Below, piece by piece: positions 44,816 to 52,509 of a stretch of 64,000 nucleotides of DNA; position 1 is the first letter of the stretch; every line of letters starts with the position of its first letter. The DNA is taken from NCBI GenBank assembly GCA_934501435.1, contig CAKSTW010000003.1, positions 124,001-188,000 on the forward strand, written 5' to 3'. This DNA is from an uncultured Eubacteriales bacterium (GTDB lineage Bacteria; Bacillota; Clostridia; Oscillospirales; UBA644). Position numbers and translations under genes: made by a program. Below the pieces are notes generated by a model. That model was not told the origin of the DNA. It saw only the letters and a program-made list of their open reading frames with translations, and ran no database searches.

Positions 44816-45603
44816 ATTTTTTCTCCTTCGTTATACATTTTGCCCTGACTTTGTCCGCTTTTCCGCATTTTCTTCGAAATCATTCCGAGGAAGAAATAAA
44901 CGTTTATTAAAAGCAGAGGAACAAGCAGGATTATTATTTTTGTTTCAAGCCCCGTAAAGGCAAGATTATCGTTATAAATATAAATCAGGAACGTAAGTAC
45001 GTTATTGAAAAAGTGCGCGAGCATAGCGACGTAGACCGAACCCGACCAGTAGGACGCCGCGGCAAGAACAAACCCCGCGACCAAAGTCGACGGGATATTG
45101 AAAAGAGAGCCGTGCATCAAAGTAAAGAAGACCGCCGACCAGATCATCGCCCTTATATCGGGCTTTTTGCTTAAAGCCGAAAGTACGGCGCCTCTGAAAA
45201 AAAGTTCTTCGAAAATTGCGGGAATAACGGCGATAAGGCAGAGAAGAAGCATTTCGTTGCTTCCGCTCATACCGAAAATTCCCGACGGGGATACTTTGAT
45301 ATTGAAAAGTCCGAGAAAAAGACTTTCGAGATAATTAAGTATAAAACCCGAAGAAATTATGATGACCGACGTCACGACCGCAAAGACAAAATCGCCCATT
45401 CTGAGAGGCATCGTCTTGAAAAAGCGGCGCGCGTTTTTCGCGTCTTTCGTCTGTTTTTTGAGGATAAGACAGCCGCCGAGAAGGATAATGACCGAGACGA
45501 ACGTGAAAATTATATCCTTATGCGGAATATTGAAGATATCCAATATTCCCAAAGTCACGAGAGACATCGCGCAGGTCGCGAATATCGTTATTACTTTTTT
45601 CAT
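44782..45603 (-). CDS. CPBP family intramembrane metalloprotease
   Basis: This 273-residue membrane protein has about eight hydrophobic segments and the CPBP (Abi/CAAX-like) motifs: EELFFRG near residue 133, FFTLMHGS near 160 and HFFNN near 195. Relatives process prenylated or bacteriocin-related proteins or give self-immunity; the substrate here is unknown. The C-terminus is basic. RBS GAGGAG. Confidence 0.88.
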   Translation of the reverse strand: MKKVITIFATCAMSLVTLGILDIFNIPHKDIIFTFVSVIILLGGCLILKKQTKDAKNARRFFKTMPLRMGDFVFAVVTSVIIISSGFILNYLESLFLGLFNIKVSPSGIFGMSGSNEMLLLCLIAVIPAIFEELFFRGAVLSALSKKPDIRAMIWSAVFFTLMHGSLFNIPSTLVAGFVLAAASYWSGSVYVAMLAHFFNNVLTFLIYIYNDNLAFTGLETKIIILLVPLLLINVYFFLGMISKKMRKSGQSQGKMYNEGEKIWIQRREKRGK

Positions 45604-45604
45604 A

Positions 45605-46147
45605 TTACTCCTCTGTAATTACGGCGTTTACCGCGATGTCAAAACCGTTTCTCGGCAGTTTTTCCGACATGAACAAAGAAAGACAAAGCCCTGCGGAAAA
45701 GCCCGAAAAAGACGCAAGAAAGCGGTCGTAATAGCCTCCGCCGTAACCGAGCCTGTACCCCTCTTTATCAAACGAAAACGCGGGGACGATACAGAGCGCT
45801 TTATCTTTATCCGAAAATTTTTCGGAAGTTCCGGGTTCCCTTATCCCGAATTTTCCGACGACCATTTCTTCCAAAGCCGAAGTCCTGAAAAACTCCATTT
45901 TGCCGCCTTTTTCAGTCTTCGGATAATAGACTTTTTTGCCGTCTGCAACGGCGCGCATGAAAATCGGGTCGGTGTTTATTTCTTCAGGGAGAGAGGCATA
46001 TAAAAGCAAACTGTCCGCCGACTTATACTCTTCTGTCAGAAAGAGATTTTCCGCGATTTTTTTCTCCGCCGTCCTGTCGTAAGTTTTTCTTTTTTTTCTG
46101 AAAAATTTACGCAGACGGTCCTTTTCGAAATCAGTATCTGATCTCAT
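45605..46147 (-). CDS. 5-formyltetrahydrofolate cyclo-ligase
   Basis: This enzyme uses ATP to convert 5-formyl-THF to 5,10-methenyl-THF. The 180-residue protein has the basic N-terminal segment (RLRKFFRKKRKTYD) and the C-terminal active-site motif GYGGGYYDRFL. Its 5' end overlaps the DJ-1-type gene by 17 bases. Folate salvage fits with thyX in the same operon, since ThyX also uses methylene-THF. Confidence 0.93.
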   Translation of the reverse strand: MRSDTDFEKDRLRKFFRKKRKTYDRTAEKKIAENLFLTEEYKSADSLLLYASLPEEINTDPIFMRAVADGKKVYYPKTEKGGKMEFFRTSALEEMVVGKFGIREPGTSEKFSDKDKALCIVPAFSFDKEGYRLGYGGGYYDRFLASFSGFSAGLCLSLFMSEKLPRNGFDIAVNAVITEE

Positions 46148-46670
46148 CTTTTATCTTTTTGACGGTTTCTTTGCCGCAAAGAGTTTCGATTATCGCAAAA
46201 GCGAAATCGAAAGCCGCGCCCGCGCCCGAAGCGGTAATGACTTTTCCGTCAACGACGGCTTTTTTGGAAGAAACTTTCGCTCCGAGAAGATATTTTTCAA
46301 AACCCGGATAGCAGGTCGCTTTTTTGCCTTCGAGAATACTTCTTTTTCCGAGAACGGACGGAGCGGCACAGATTGCCGCAAGATATCTGTTTTTATTTTT
46401 TGCGTAGGAAAGGATCTCGTCGATATGGTAAAACTCGTCGAGATTGTCGACGCCCTTTTTGCCGCCCGGAAGAATAAGCATTTCCATTTCTTCGAGTTTC
46501 ATTTCCTTTTCGGTAATATCGCAGGTTACGGGGATATTATGGCTGCCCGTAACGGTTTTTTCGTCGGTTATCGAAACCGTTGAAACTTCAAGTCCCGCCC
46601 TTTTCAGAAGGTCGACGGGAACGACAGCCTCCGTTTCTTCGAAGCCGTCCGCAAACAAAACATAGATCAT
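46131..46670 (-). CDS. DJ-1/PfpI family protein (YajL/ThiJ-like)
   Basis: This 179-residue protein has the DJ-1 fold signature: the Glu of FADGFEETEAV near residue 11 and the nucleophilic Cys of LAAICAAPSVLG near 102. Family members act as deglycases, redox chaperones or amidases, and the exact activity cannot be told. RBS AAGGAG. It is coupled with the downstream cyclo-ligase gene. Confidence 0.92.
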   Translation of the reverse strand: MIYVLFADGFEETEAVVPVDLLKRAGLEVSTVSITDEKTVTGSHNIPVTCDITEKEMKLEEMEMLILPGGKKGVDNLDEFYHIDEILSYAKNKNRYLAAICAAPSVLGKRSILEGKKATCYPGFEKYLLGAKVSSKKAVVDGKVITASGAGAAFDFAFAIIETLCGKETVKKIKDEIRY

Positions 46671-46683
46671 ACCAAAATCTCCT

Positions 46684-47463
46684 TTATATATACTGATTGA
46701 AATTCAAAAAATTATCGGCGTAAAGGTTTTCGCCGCACGTCGTCATCGCCAGAGGTTCGTCTCTTTTTTCGGAGGGAAGAACAAGGCAGACTTTTTCTTT
46801 TGCAGAAAAGGCTTCTGCGACTGCTTTTTCGTCTTTTCCGAAAGGTTCGGTTACGATTCTGATACCGTTTTCAACGTAGGAAAACGCATAAGACCCGTCC
46901 GAAAAATAAAGACCGCCGCCGCCTTCTTCCGCCTCTTTTATCGCGGCGGCAAAAAGTGTTTTCGGCTTATACACTTCGTTTTTTCTGCGCGAAGAAAGAT
47001 AAATCGAATATATTTCTTCGGAAAATCCGACTTTTATAAGGTCTCTTTCTTTACCGTTTTCGAAAAACAGTCTTTCGGAAAAAGAACACGGCGCAAACCC
47101 GAAACGCGAATAGTAGGAAAAGAGACTTTTTGTCGCGGGAAAAACGACGACCGCATTTTTTTCGGTTTTCAGAAAAGAAGAAATAAGAAAAGAGGAATAT
47201 CCCCTGCCCCGATATTCTTCGGGAGTATAAACGTAACTCATAACATACGTTTTCCCGACCGAAACGGTTTCCGCCTCAAAAAGGCTCATCACCGAAAGGA
47301 TATCCGTCCCCGACGTAAGGGAAAAAATATTTTCTTTTTTTATATATCCCGTATCGAAAAGCATTTTCATATACTCTTCGCCGTCGCCGAACGGCTTTTG
47401 CATCATTTTGCAAAAAACGGAAACGGGAATTTTTCCGCGTTTTATTTCAGGGGCTTGCAACAT
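46684..47463 (-). CDS. GNAT family N-acetyltransferase
   Basis: This 259-residue protein has a central GNAT core: the acetyl-CoA loop (VYTPEEYRGRGYSSFLISSFL, about 80-100) and the YYSRFGFAP beta-bulge motif (about 115-125). The C-terminal half (about 140-259) resembles the sterol-carrier-like extension of Eis-type GNATs. The target is unknown. Its start overlaps the upstream DUF2156 gene by 17 bases. Confidence 0.85.
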   Translation of the reverse strand: MLQAPEIKRGKIPVSVFCKMMQKPFGDGEEYMKMLFDTGYIKKENIFSLTSGTDILSVMSLFEAETVSVGKTYVMSYVYTPEEYRGRGYSSFLISSFLKTEKNAVVVFPATKSLFSYYSRFGFAPCSFSERLFFENGKERDLIKVGFSEEIYSIYLSSRRKNEVYKPKTLFAAAIKEAEEGGGGLYFSDGSYAFSYVENGIRIVTEPFGKDEKAVAEAFSAKEKVCLVLPSEKRDEPLAMTTCGENLYADNFLNFNQYI

Positions 47464-48322
47464 ATTTCACCAAAAGGTCGGGGTGGTAACTGAGTTTTGC
47501 TTTGCGCAGTCCCTCGCTCCCGACGTCGTCCTCCCTGTTTATATATTTACAGTCAAGTCTTTTAGCAAGTTCAAAATTTACCGTCTGATAAGCGCCCGGA
47601 TATTCGTCGAGCGCCTTTTCGAAGTGAGTTATAAAGGTGTCTTCGGACATCCGGCTACCCATAGAGAACGCCGCGACTTTGCCGTCGACACGGAGAAGTA
47701 TCCCGTAAAGTCCGAGTTTTTCATAGTTTGCGACGGCGATTTTCACCGCACACAGATCCCCGCAGGAATTCGACGTTCCGCTCTCGTTTTCGGCGCACCA
47801 TATTTTAGTGGTTTCGAGACATTCGCCGAGGTTTGAGGAATTTATCTCTTCGACCGTGAAGCCGGGATAAAGTTTTTTGAAACGGTTAACGAAATTTTTC
47901 TTCGCGTGATATTTCTTTCCCGAAAGGGTCGCAAGGTCTTCGCGCAGATAAACGTAATCCGCGGCGTTGCGGTCTTCGGCGAAATCAAAACCGAGTCCCG
48001 TCTCTTCCATACGTTTTTTCGTATTTTCGGTTACCGAAACTATTCTGAAAGGGAGCCCCGCCTCTTTTGAATCAATAAATATCTCGGAAAGCGCCGAACG
48101 GTAGTCTCCTTTTCCGAGAGGCGGAAAATAAAAAAGTCCGGTCCTGTTTTTATATTTGCCGCGGAGATAGAGAAACCCGTTTTTCTCGGCTATATCAAAG
48201 CCTGAGTTCAGCCCCCAGCAAAACATATCCGCAAAGCAGGTCTCCGTTCCGCCGTAGCCGTTCTCCTTTGCTTTTTCTTCAAAAATTTTTTTATCGTCAA
48301 CGGTTATCTGTCTGAAATCCAT
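47447..48322 (-). CDS. DUF2156 / phosphatidylglycerol lysyltransferase C-terminal-like protein
   Basis: This 291-residue protein without transmembrane segments matches the DUF2156 type: two GNAT-like halves with KKYHAKKNFVNRFKKLYP in the middle and YINREDDVGSEGLRKAKLSY near the end. Full-length MprF-type proteins attach amino acids to lipids; this soluble form may aminoacylate another target. Family confidence is moderate; function is unknown. Confidence 0.83.
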   Translation of the reverse strand: MDFRQITVDDKKIFEEKAKENGYGGTETCFADMFCWGLNSGFDIAEKNGFLYLRGKYKNRTGLFYFPPLGKGDYRSALSEIFIDSKEAGLPFRIVSVTENTKKRMEETGLGFDFAEDRNAADYVYLREDLATLSGKKYHAKKNFVNRFKKLYPGFTVEEINSSNLGECLETTKIWCAENESGTSNSCGDLCAVKIAVANYEKLGLYGILLRVDGKVAAFSMGSRMSEDTFITHFEKALDEYPGAYQTVNFELAKRLDCKYINREDDVGSEGLRKAKLSYHPDLLVKYVASP

Positions 48323-48323
48323 A

Positions 48324-48989
48324 TCAGTCTCCGAGAATTTTTTCTATCTCCGCAAATATTTTTTCGCCTATTTCTCCGGCAGGTCTCATTTCGCCGTTTT
48401 TTGTGCAGTCAACGGCTTTGACTCCGAGCAGCGGCAGGATTTCCTTTGCGGTACGGTAGCAGTCGGTCATATATTGCCTGTTTTGCTCGTGAATATCCTT
48501 TTTGCTTTCGTCGCCCGAATAACGCTTTTCGATATTTTTCATGCTTACTTCGGGAGGGACGTCAAGGAAAAAGGACGCCGTAGGCTTCGGAATTCCGAGT
48601 TTGTTGTATTCAAGGTCGTAAAGCCATTCGACAAACGCTTTTTTTTCTCCGTCCGGAAGTTTTGACGCCTGATGGATTATATTCGAAAGAACGTACCTGT
48701 CGGAAATAATGACAGTTCCGTCTTTATAGGGTTTTTCCCATGTTTTTTTATACGACGCGAAACGGTCGATGGCGAAAAGCGACGACGCGGCGTAAGCCGA
48801 GACGTCCGACGGATCTTTTCCGAGTTCCCCCTCAAGATACATCTTTACGGGACCCGAAGATCGGTCGGAATAATTCGGGAAACTTATCGGCATAACTGTT
48901 TTACCCGCTTTTTCAAGGTTATCTTTGAGCAGAGAAAGTTGGGTCGCCTTTCCGCTTCCGTCGATTCCCTCTATAATAAAAAGATACAT
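48324..48989 (-). CDS. tmk: Thymidylate kinase
   Basis: Tmk phosphorylates dTMP to dTDP. The 221-residue protein has the P-loop IEGIDGSGKATQ, the DRF-like motif (AIDRFASYK), DRYVLSN and the LID region. It directly follows thyX, which makes dTMP, so two consecutive steps of dTTP synthesis are encoded together. RBS AAGGAG. Confidence 0.95.
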   Translation of the reverse strand: MYLFIIEGIDGSGKATQLSLLKDNLEKAGKTVMPISFPNYSDRSSGPVKMYLEGELGKDPSDVSAYAASSLFAIDRFASYKKTWEKPYKDGTVIISDRYVLSNIIHQASKLPDGEKKAFVEWLYDLEYNKLGIPKPTASFFLDVPPEVSMKNIEKRYSGDESKKDIHEQNRQYMTDCYRTAKEILPLLGVKAVDCTKNGEMRPAGEIGEKIFAEIEKILGD

Positions 48990-48998
48990 TTTTTCTCC

Positions 48999-49775
48999 TT
49001 AAAGGTTTCTGAATTTTTCTCTCATTTCCGCAGCCTTGCCGCAGCTCATCTTGCCCTCGCGGCAGGGACCCGAAACGCAGGAGGGACCCGCTTCGCAGAA
49101 GAGTTGGGGAGCGGTCTTTTTACACAAAATGAGCATCTGAGTCGCAAGGTCTCTTATCTCCCACTGCGCGCGGTTGCAGCAGCGGTGGGCAAAAAAGTTC
49201 ATAAGACTTCTTGCGTTCATCGTCATTATCATCTTTGTGGCGGCGGCGTTGGGAAGTACGAAACGGGCGTCTTCAAGCACCGCTTTTTCCGCTTTTTTAT
49301 CCGCCTCTTCTTCCGAAAGACCTGCGGCGAGAAATTCTTTTTTCTCGTTTTTCTTCAATATTTCGGCAAGTTTATCGTAAGACTTCTGACAGTTTTCCAT
49401 CTGTTCGGTAAAAATCGCGAGAGCCTCGGGGTCGTTTTCTATTCTCGGAGGAATTACGAATTCGAACTGATCGTTTCTGACATATCTCTGGCTCTGGACG
49501 CTGAAGGACGCGATTCTGTGTCTTGTTATCTGCGCAAGGAGGGCGCGCGAAACGTTTTCTATCCCGAAAGTAAAGGACGCGTGTTCGATCGGGCTTTCAT
49601 GCCCCATCTCGACAAGCATTTTGATAAACGCCGCAGTCTTCTCTTCGCTCTGTTTTTCGACAAGGTCCTCGATACCCGACGACGAATAGCAGAGTTTTGC
49701 GGCGGACGCCACGACTCTCTGCGGGTCGTAGGAAGTTCCGAGCAGGATAACTTTCGCCCTTACGTTGCTTTCCAT
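48999..49775 (-). CDS. thyX: Flavin-dependent thymidylate synthase ThyX
   Basis: ThyX makes dTMP from dUMP with FAD, NADPH and methylene-THF. The signature RHRIASFSVQSQRYV is clear. The protein has 258 residues with a Cys-rich C-terminus (CVSGPCREGKMSCG). The ATG at 49775 is chosen because GGAGGAG lies just before it; the frame stays open 11 codons upstream into the promoter. No thyA is in the window. Confidence 0.96.
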   Translation of the reverse strand: MESNVRAKVILLGTSYDPQRVVASAAKLCYSSSGIEDLVEKQSEEKTAAFIKMLVEMGHESPIEHASFTFGIENVSRALLAQITRHRIASFSVQSQRYVRNDQFEFVIPPRIENDPEALAIFTEQMENCQKSYDKLAEILKKNEKKEFLAAGLSEEEADKKAEKAVLEDARFVLPNAAATKMIMTMNARSLMNFFAHRCCNRAQWEIRDLATQMLILCKKTAPQLFCEAGPSCVSGPCREGKMSCGKAAEMREKFRNL

Positions 49776-49813
49776 ATTTTCTCCTCCGTTGTGCACATAT
49801 AATATCATTTTAT

Positions 49814-49842
49814 ATTATAACACAAAATATCCTTTTTTTCAA
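49814..49842 (-). promoter_or_regulatory. Sigma-A promoter of the thyX operon
   Basis: TTGAAA (49837-49842) and TATAAT (49814-49819) with a 17-base spacer on the minus strand. It drives the long run of genes from thyX to the ABC-F gene. Confidence 0.85.
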
Positions 49843-49858
49843 GGGTTTTATAAAAATA

Positions 49859-49884
49859 AAAGAGGCTGAATCACAGCCTCTTTC
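49859..49884. terminator. Terminator hairpin after the ttcA-like gene
   Basis: AGAGGCTG (49861-49868) and CAGCCTCT (49874-49881) pair around five bases. On the minus strand a run of U follows, placing it after the stop of the PP-loop ATPase gene. Confidence 0.75.
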
Positions 49885-49912
49885 TCCAATTAAAATCATA
49901 GGTCGGACAACA

Positions 49913-50641
49913 TTATTTTCTTCCCTTCACGGTCGGGTGCCAACCGTCGATACCCGAACGCTGCAAAGCGCCGTACAGACGTTTTTTTACGCCCGGATAA
50001 TCCTTTTCGAGATCGACGAGAAAATCTTTCATCGACTGTCTTTCGGTCTTTCCGTCTGCGGGACAGGGGTTAAAGATCACCGGAAAACCGTTCCGTTTCA
50101 CACAGCCGCGTATCTCCCTTTCGGTCGCGTAAATGAGCGGTCGGATAACGGTGATATCCTTGCGGTCAAGGTATGTGACGGGTGAAAAGCACCCGACCCT
50201 GCCTTCGTGGATAAGGTTCATCATAAAGGTTTCGATGACGTCGTCGAAATGATGACCGAGCGCAATTTTATTCGCTCCGAGCTCGATCGCGGCGTTATTT
50301 AACGCTCCCCTGCGCAGAAGAGCGCAAAGAGAACAGGGGTTCGTCTCTTTTCTTATTTCGAAAACGACGTCGTAGATATTCGTCTTTTTGATTATGTAAT
50401 TTATGTCGTGTTCTTCGGCAAAGCGGCTGAGCGGCGAAAAATCCATGCCTTTTATTCCCGGGTCGAGGGTTATTCCGGTAAGTCTGAATTTTTTCGGATA
50501 GAAATTCTGCAGCCGGCGAAGCGCCGCAAGCAGAGTTATCGAGTCTTTGCCGCCCGAAACGCCGACGACGATATGGTCGCCTTCTTCTATCATGTTGTAA
50601 TCTTCCACCGCGCGGCGGAGAGGACTTAAGATCTTATTCAT
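49913..50641 (-). CDS. TtcA/TtuA-family PP-loop ATPase (tRNA thiolation)
   Basis: This 242-residue protein has the PP-loop SGGKDS (about 30-35) and Cys pairs (CSLCALL and later NPCPAD) that would hold an Fe-S cluster. TtcA makes 2-thiocytidine at tRNA position 32; TtuA makes 2-thio-T54. The family is certain; which modification is made is not. It has an AAGGA RBS and follows rplT by 54 bases with a hairpin between them. Confidence 0.9.
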   Translation of the reverse strand: MNKILSPLRRAVEDYNMIEEGDHIVVGVSGGKDSITLLAALRRLQNFYPKKFRLTGITLDPGIKGMDFSPLSRFAEEHDINYIIKKTNIYDVVFEIRKETNPCSLCALLRRGALNNAAIELGANKIALGHHFDDVIETFMMNLIHEGRVGCFSPVTYLDRKDITVIRPLIYATEREIRGCVKRNGFPVIFNPCPADGKTERQSMKDFLVDLEKDYPGVKKRLYGALQRSGIDGWHPTVKGRK

Positions 50642-50654
50642 TGTTTTCCTTAAA

Positions 50655-50681
50655 ATTCAAGGGACGCTTATCGCGTCCCTT
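50655..50681 (-). terminator. Hairpin after rplT
   Basis: AAGGGACGC (50659-50667) and GCGTCCCTT (50673-50681) pair with a five-base loop. The U tract is poor (GAATTTTA), so termination may be partial, allowing read-through into the ttcA-like gene. Confidence 0.6.
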
Positions 50682-50695
50682 ATCTGTTTTTTCGA

Positions 50696-51049
50696 TTAAA
50701 GAGCAGCCTTTGCTTTTACTACGAGTTCTGCGAACGCCGCAGGATCGGAAACCGCAAGTTCCGCAAGTATCTTTCTGTTGAGGTCTATGTTTGCTTTCTT
50801 GAGGCCGTACATAAAGCGGGAATAGTTCATTCCGTTTACTTTTGCCTGAGCGGAAATTCTGGTTATCCAGAGAGATCTGAATTCTCTCTTCTTCTGTTTT
50901 CTTCCTACGTAAGCGTAGGTAAGGGACTTCATTACGGCTTCGTTTGCCGTTCTGAAGAGTTTGGATTTTCCTCCGAAATAGCCTTTGGCGGCTTTCAGAA
51001 CCTTTTTATGTCTCTTATGGGTCATTACGGCCCCTTTTACTCTTGCCAT
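50696..51049 (-). CDS. rplT: 50S ribosomal protein L20
   Basis: L20 binds 23S rRNA early in 50S assembly. The 117-residue basic protein has the family N-terminus (ARVKGAVMTHKRHKKVLKAAKGYFG) and the C-terminal GLKKANIDLNRKILAELA region. In B. subtilis L20 also represses its own operon through the infC leader; a suitable leader exists here. RBS GGAGG. Confidence 0.98.
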   Translation of the reverse strand: MARVKGAVMTHKRHKKVLKAAKGYFGGKSKLFRTANEAVMKSLTYAYVGRKQKKREFRSLWITRISAQAKVNGMNYSRFMYGLKKANIDLNRKILAELAVSDPAAFAELVVKAKAAL

Positions 51050-51073
51050 CTTTTATTTCCTCCAAACAATTTC

Positions 51074-51271
51074 TTAAGAATAGGGCAGTAATTTCTTTAC
51101 TGTTGCTTCGTTTGCGGGAGAAGCGTATCCTGCCTTGCGAAGACCTCTCTTCATCTTGGTAGACTTCTTTGTGAGTATATGTCTTCTCTTGGTGTGGTTC
51201 ATCTTGACCTTGCCGCCTTTGGTTATCTTGAATCTTTTAGCGGCTCCTCTGTGAGATTTAAGTTTGGGCAT
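51074..51271 (-). CDS. rpmI: 50S ribosomal protein L35
   Basis: This 65-residue basic protein begins MPKLKSHRGAAKRFKITKGG and carries the NHTKRRHILTKKSTKMKR motif. It lies between infC and rplT in the conserved order. RBS AAGGAG. Confidence 0.98.
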   Translation of the reverse strand: MPKLKSHRGAAKRFKITKGGKVKMNHTKRRHILTKKSTKMKRGLRKAGYASPANEATVKKLLPYS

Positions 51272-51301
51272 TTTATTCTCTCCTTTTTTATTCAGGCGTC
51301 T

Positions 51302-51820
51302 TTATTTAGCCGTTTTCGGCGCAAGCACCATTATGATATTACGACCGTCGACCTTGGCGGGTTTTTCGATATTTGCAAGTTCTTTGCAGCCTTCCGCAAA
51401 GCGCTGCATCATTTCAAGACCGAGTTCGGGACGGGTGATCTCTCTTCCTCTGAAACGCAAAGATACCTTTACCTTGTCTCCGCCTTTGAGAAAACGGAGC
51501 GCGTGGTTGAGTTTCGTGTTGAAATCGTTCGTTTCTATTCTGATACTCAACTGTATTTCCTTGACGGAAATAACTTTCTGATTTTTCTTTGCTTCCTTTT
51601 CCCTTTTCGCCTGTTCGAAACAGTATTTGCTGTAATCCATTATCTTGCAGACGGGCGGGGTCGCCATGGGAGCGATTTTTACGAGATCGAGCCCTTTGCC
51701 GTTCGCCATTTCAAGAGCGTCTTTCGAGGAGTAGATGCCGAGCTGGGCACCGTCGGCGCCGATAAGACGGACCTGAGGATCGCGAATATCTTCATTGAGC
51801 TGCATACCGTTGGACTTTAT
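51302..51820 (-). CDS. infC: Translation initiation factor IF-3, AUA start
   Basis: IF-3 keeps the subunits apart and proofreads initiation codons. Domain N (LNEDIRDPQVRLIG) and domain C (VKVSLRFRGREITRPELG) are clear. The start is set at ATA 51818-51820, eight bases after a GGAGG RBS (51829-51833). The in-frame GTG upstream overlaps that RBS, and the first ATG (51805) is 23 bases away. A non-AUG start is typical of infC and underlies self-regulation, since IF-3 rejects such codons. With this start it has 172 residues. Confidence 0.9.
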   Translation of the reverse strand: MKSNGMQLNEDIRDPQVRLIGADGAQLGIYSSKDALEMANGKGLDLVKIAPMATPPVCKIMDYSKYCFEQAKREKEAKKNQKVISVKEIQLSIRIETNDFNTKLNHALRFLKGGDKVKVSLRFRGREITRPELGLEMMQRFAEGCKELANIEKPAKVDGRNIIMVLAPKTAK

Positions 51821-51971
51821 AAAGAACACCTCCGAATTTTAATTCAAAAGAAAAAGTGATTAACATCGTTAATCACTTCCAATAAACATATATATCCCGC
51901 CGGGGACAATTTGTATTATTGACCGAACAGCGCAATTGCCGCAGGGTGAGAAACGAGTTCTTCTTCTTTGT
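51821..51971 (-). ncRNA. infC-rpmI-rplT leader RNA, probable L20-responsive attenuator
   Basis: About 150 bases separate the predicted transcription start from infC. The leader ends with a strong hairpin and contains paired elements upstream (about 51890-51945). In Firmicutes this position holds the L20 leader, where L20 binding favours termination. Assignment rests on position and terminator; a covariance-model search (Rfam L20_leader) would settle it. Confidence 0.6.
51850..51878 (-). terminator. Attenuator terminator in the infC leader
   Basis: Perfect 11-bp stem (51854-51864 with 51868-51878), three-base loop, followed by U residues on the minus strand, only 17 bases before the infC RBS. 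Its place before the first gene marks it as an attenuator. Confidence 0.82.
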
Positions 51972-51977
51972 TTTTGT

Positions 51978-52006
51978 ATTTTAGCACATATCGCGCCTTT
52001 TGTCAA
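51978..52006 (-). promoter_or_regulatory. Sigma-A promoter of infC-rpmI-rplT
   Basis: TTGACA (52001-52006) and TAAAAT (51978-51983) are 17 bases apart on the minus strand. The -35 box overlaps the stop codon of the upstream membrane-protein gene. Confidence 0.88.
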
Positions 52007-52500
52007 GCGGTTTTTTCGGATAATTTATCAAGAACCGCCGCAGAAGGCTTAAATGTCAGTATTTTGTCACAATCCGCATTGATGTCGTGATATTTCAGAT
52101 AGAAAATTTCAAGATTTGAGGACGGGACGTAAAACTTATCGAGTTTCTTTATCTTTTCGGGGTCGGCTTTGAGCGTTGACAGAGGGGCATATCCGAGAAT
52201 ATCGTCATAAGCGACCGCAAAAAGGACGTTGTCGCGGCTTCCGACAAGCTGATGAATGATAAAATGGTCTTTGCTGAAAGTATACGAGTATTCATAGATA
52301 AAATTGCGGATAATGAAATAGATCCCCGCAACGCAGGCAATTATTATTATCAACTGATAAAGCCATACAAAGCCTGAAATGTTAAGAGACTGAAGGATAG
52401 AACAGACCACTATCGCCGCAAGCGCGAGAAGTCCCGCAGCCGCAAATCCGAGCAGTCTTTTTTTGTTATCAACTTTCTTTTCTCTGTTGTTTGTCGACAT
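52003..52500 (-). CDS. Small membrane protein with two transmembrane helices, unknown function
   Basis: This 165-residue protein has a basic cytoplasmic N-terminus, two transmembrane helices (about 16-36 and 43-65) and a soluble C-terminal domain that looks like a bacterial PH/YcxB-type fold (YSYTFSKDHFIIHQ). I do not recognise a specific family. It is the last gene of the ymdB-to-nnr run and its stop overlaps the infC promoter. Confidence 0.8.
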   Translation of the reverse strand: MSTNNREKKVDNKKRLLGFAAAGLLALAAIVVCSILQSLNISGFVWLYQLIIIIACVAGIYFIIRNFIYEYSYTFSKDHFIIHQLVGSRDNVLFAVAYDDILGYAPLSTLKADPEKIKKLDKFYVPSSNLEIFYLKYHDINADCDKILTFKPSAAVLDKLSEKTA

Positions 52501-52509
52501 AGTTAAACC

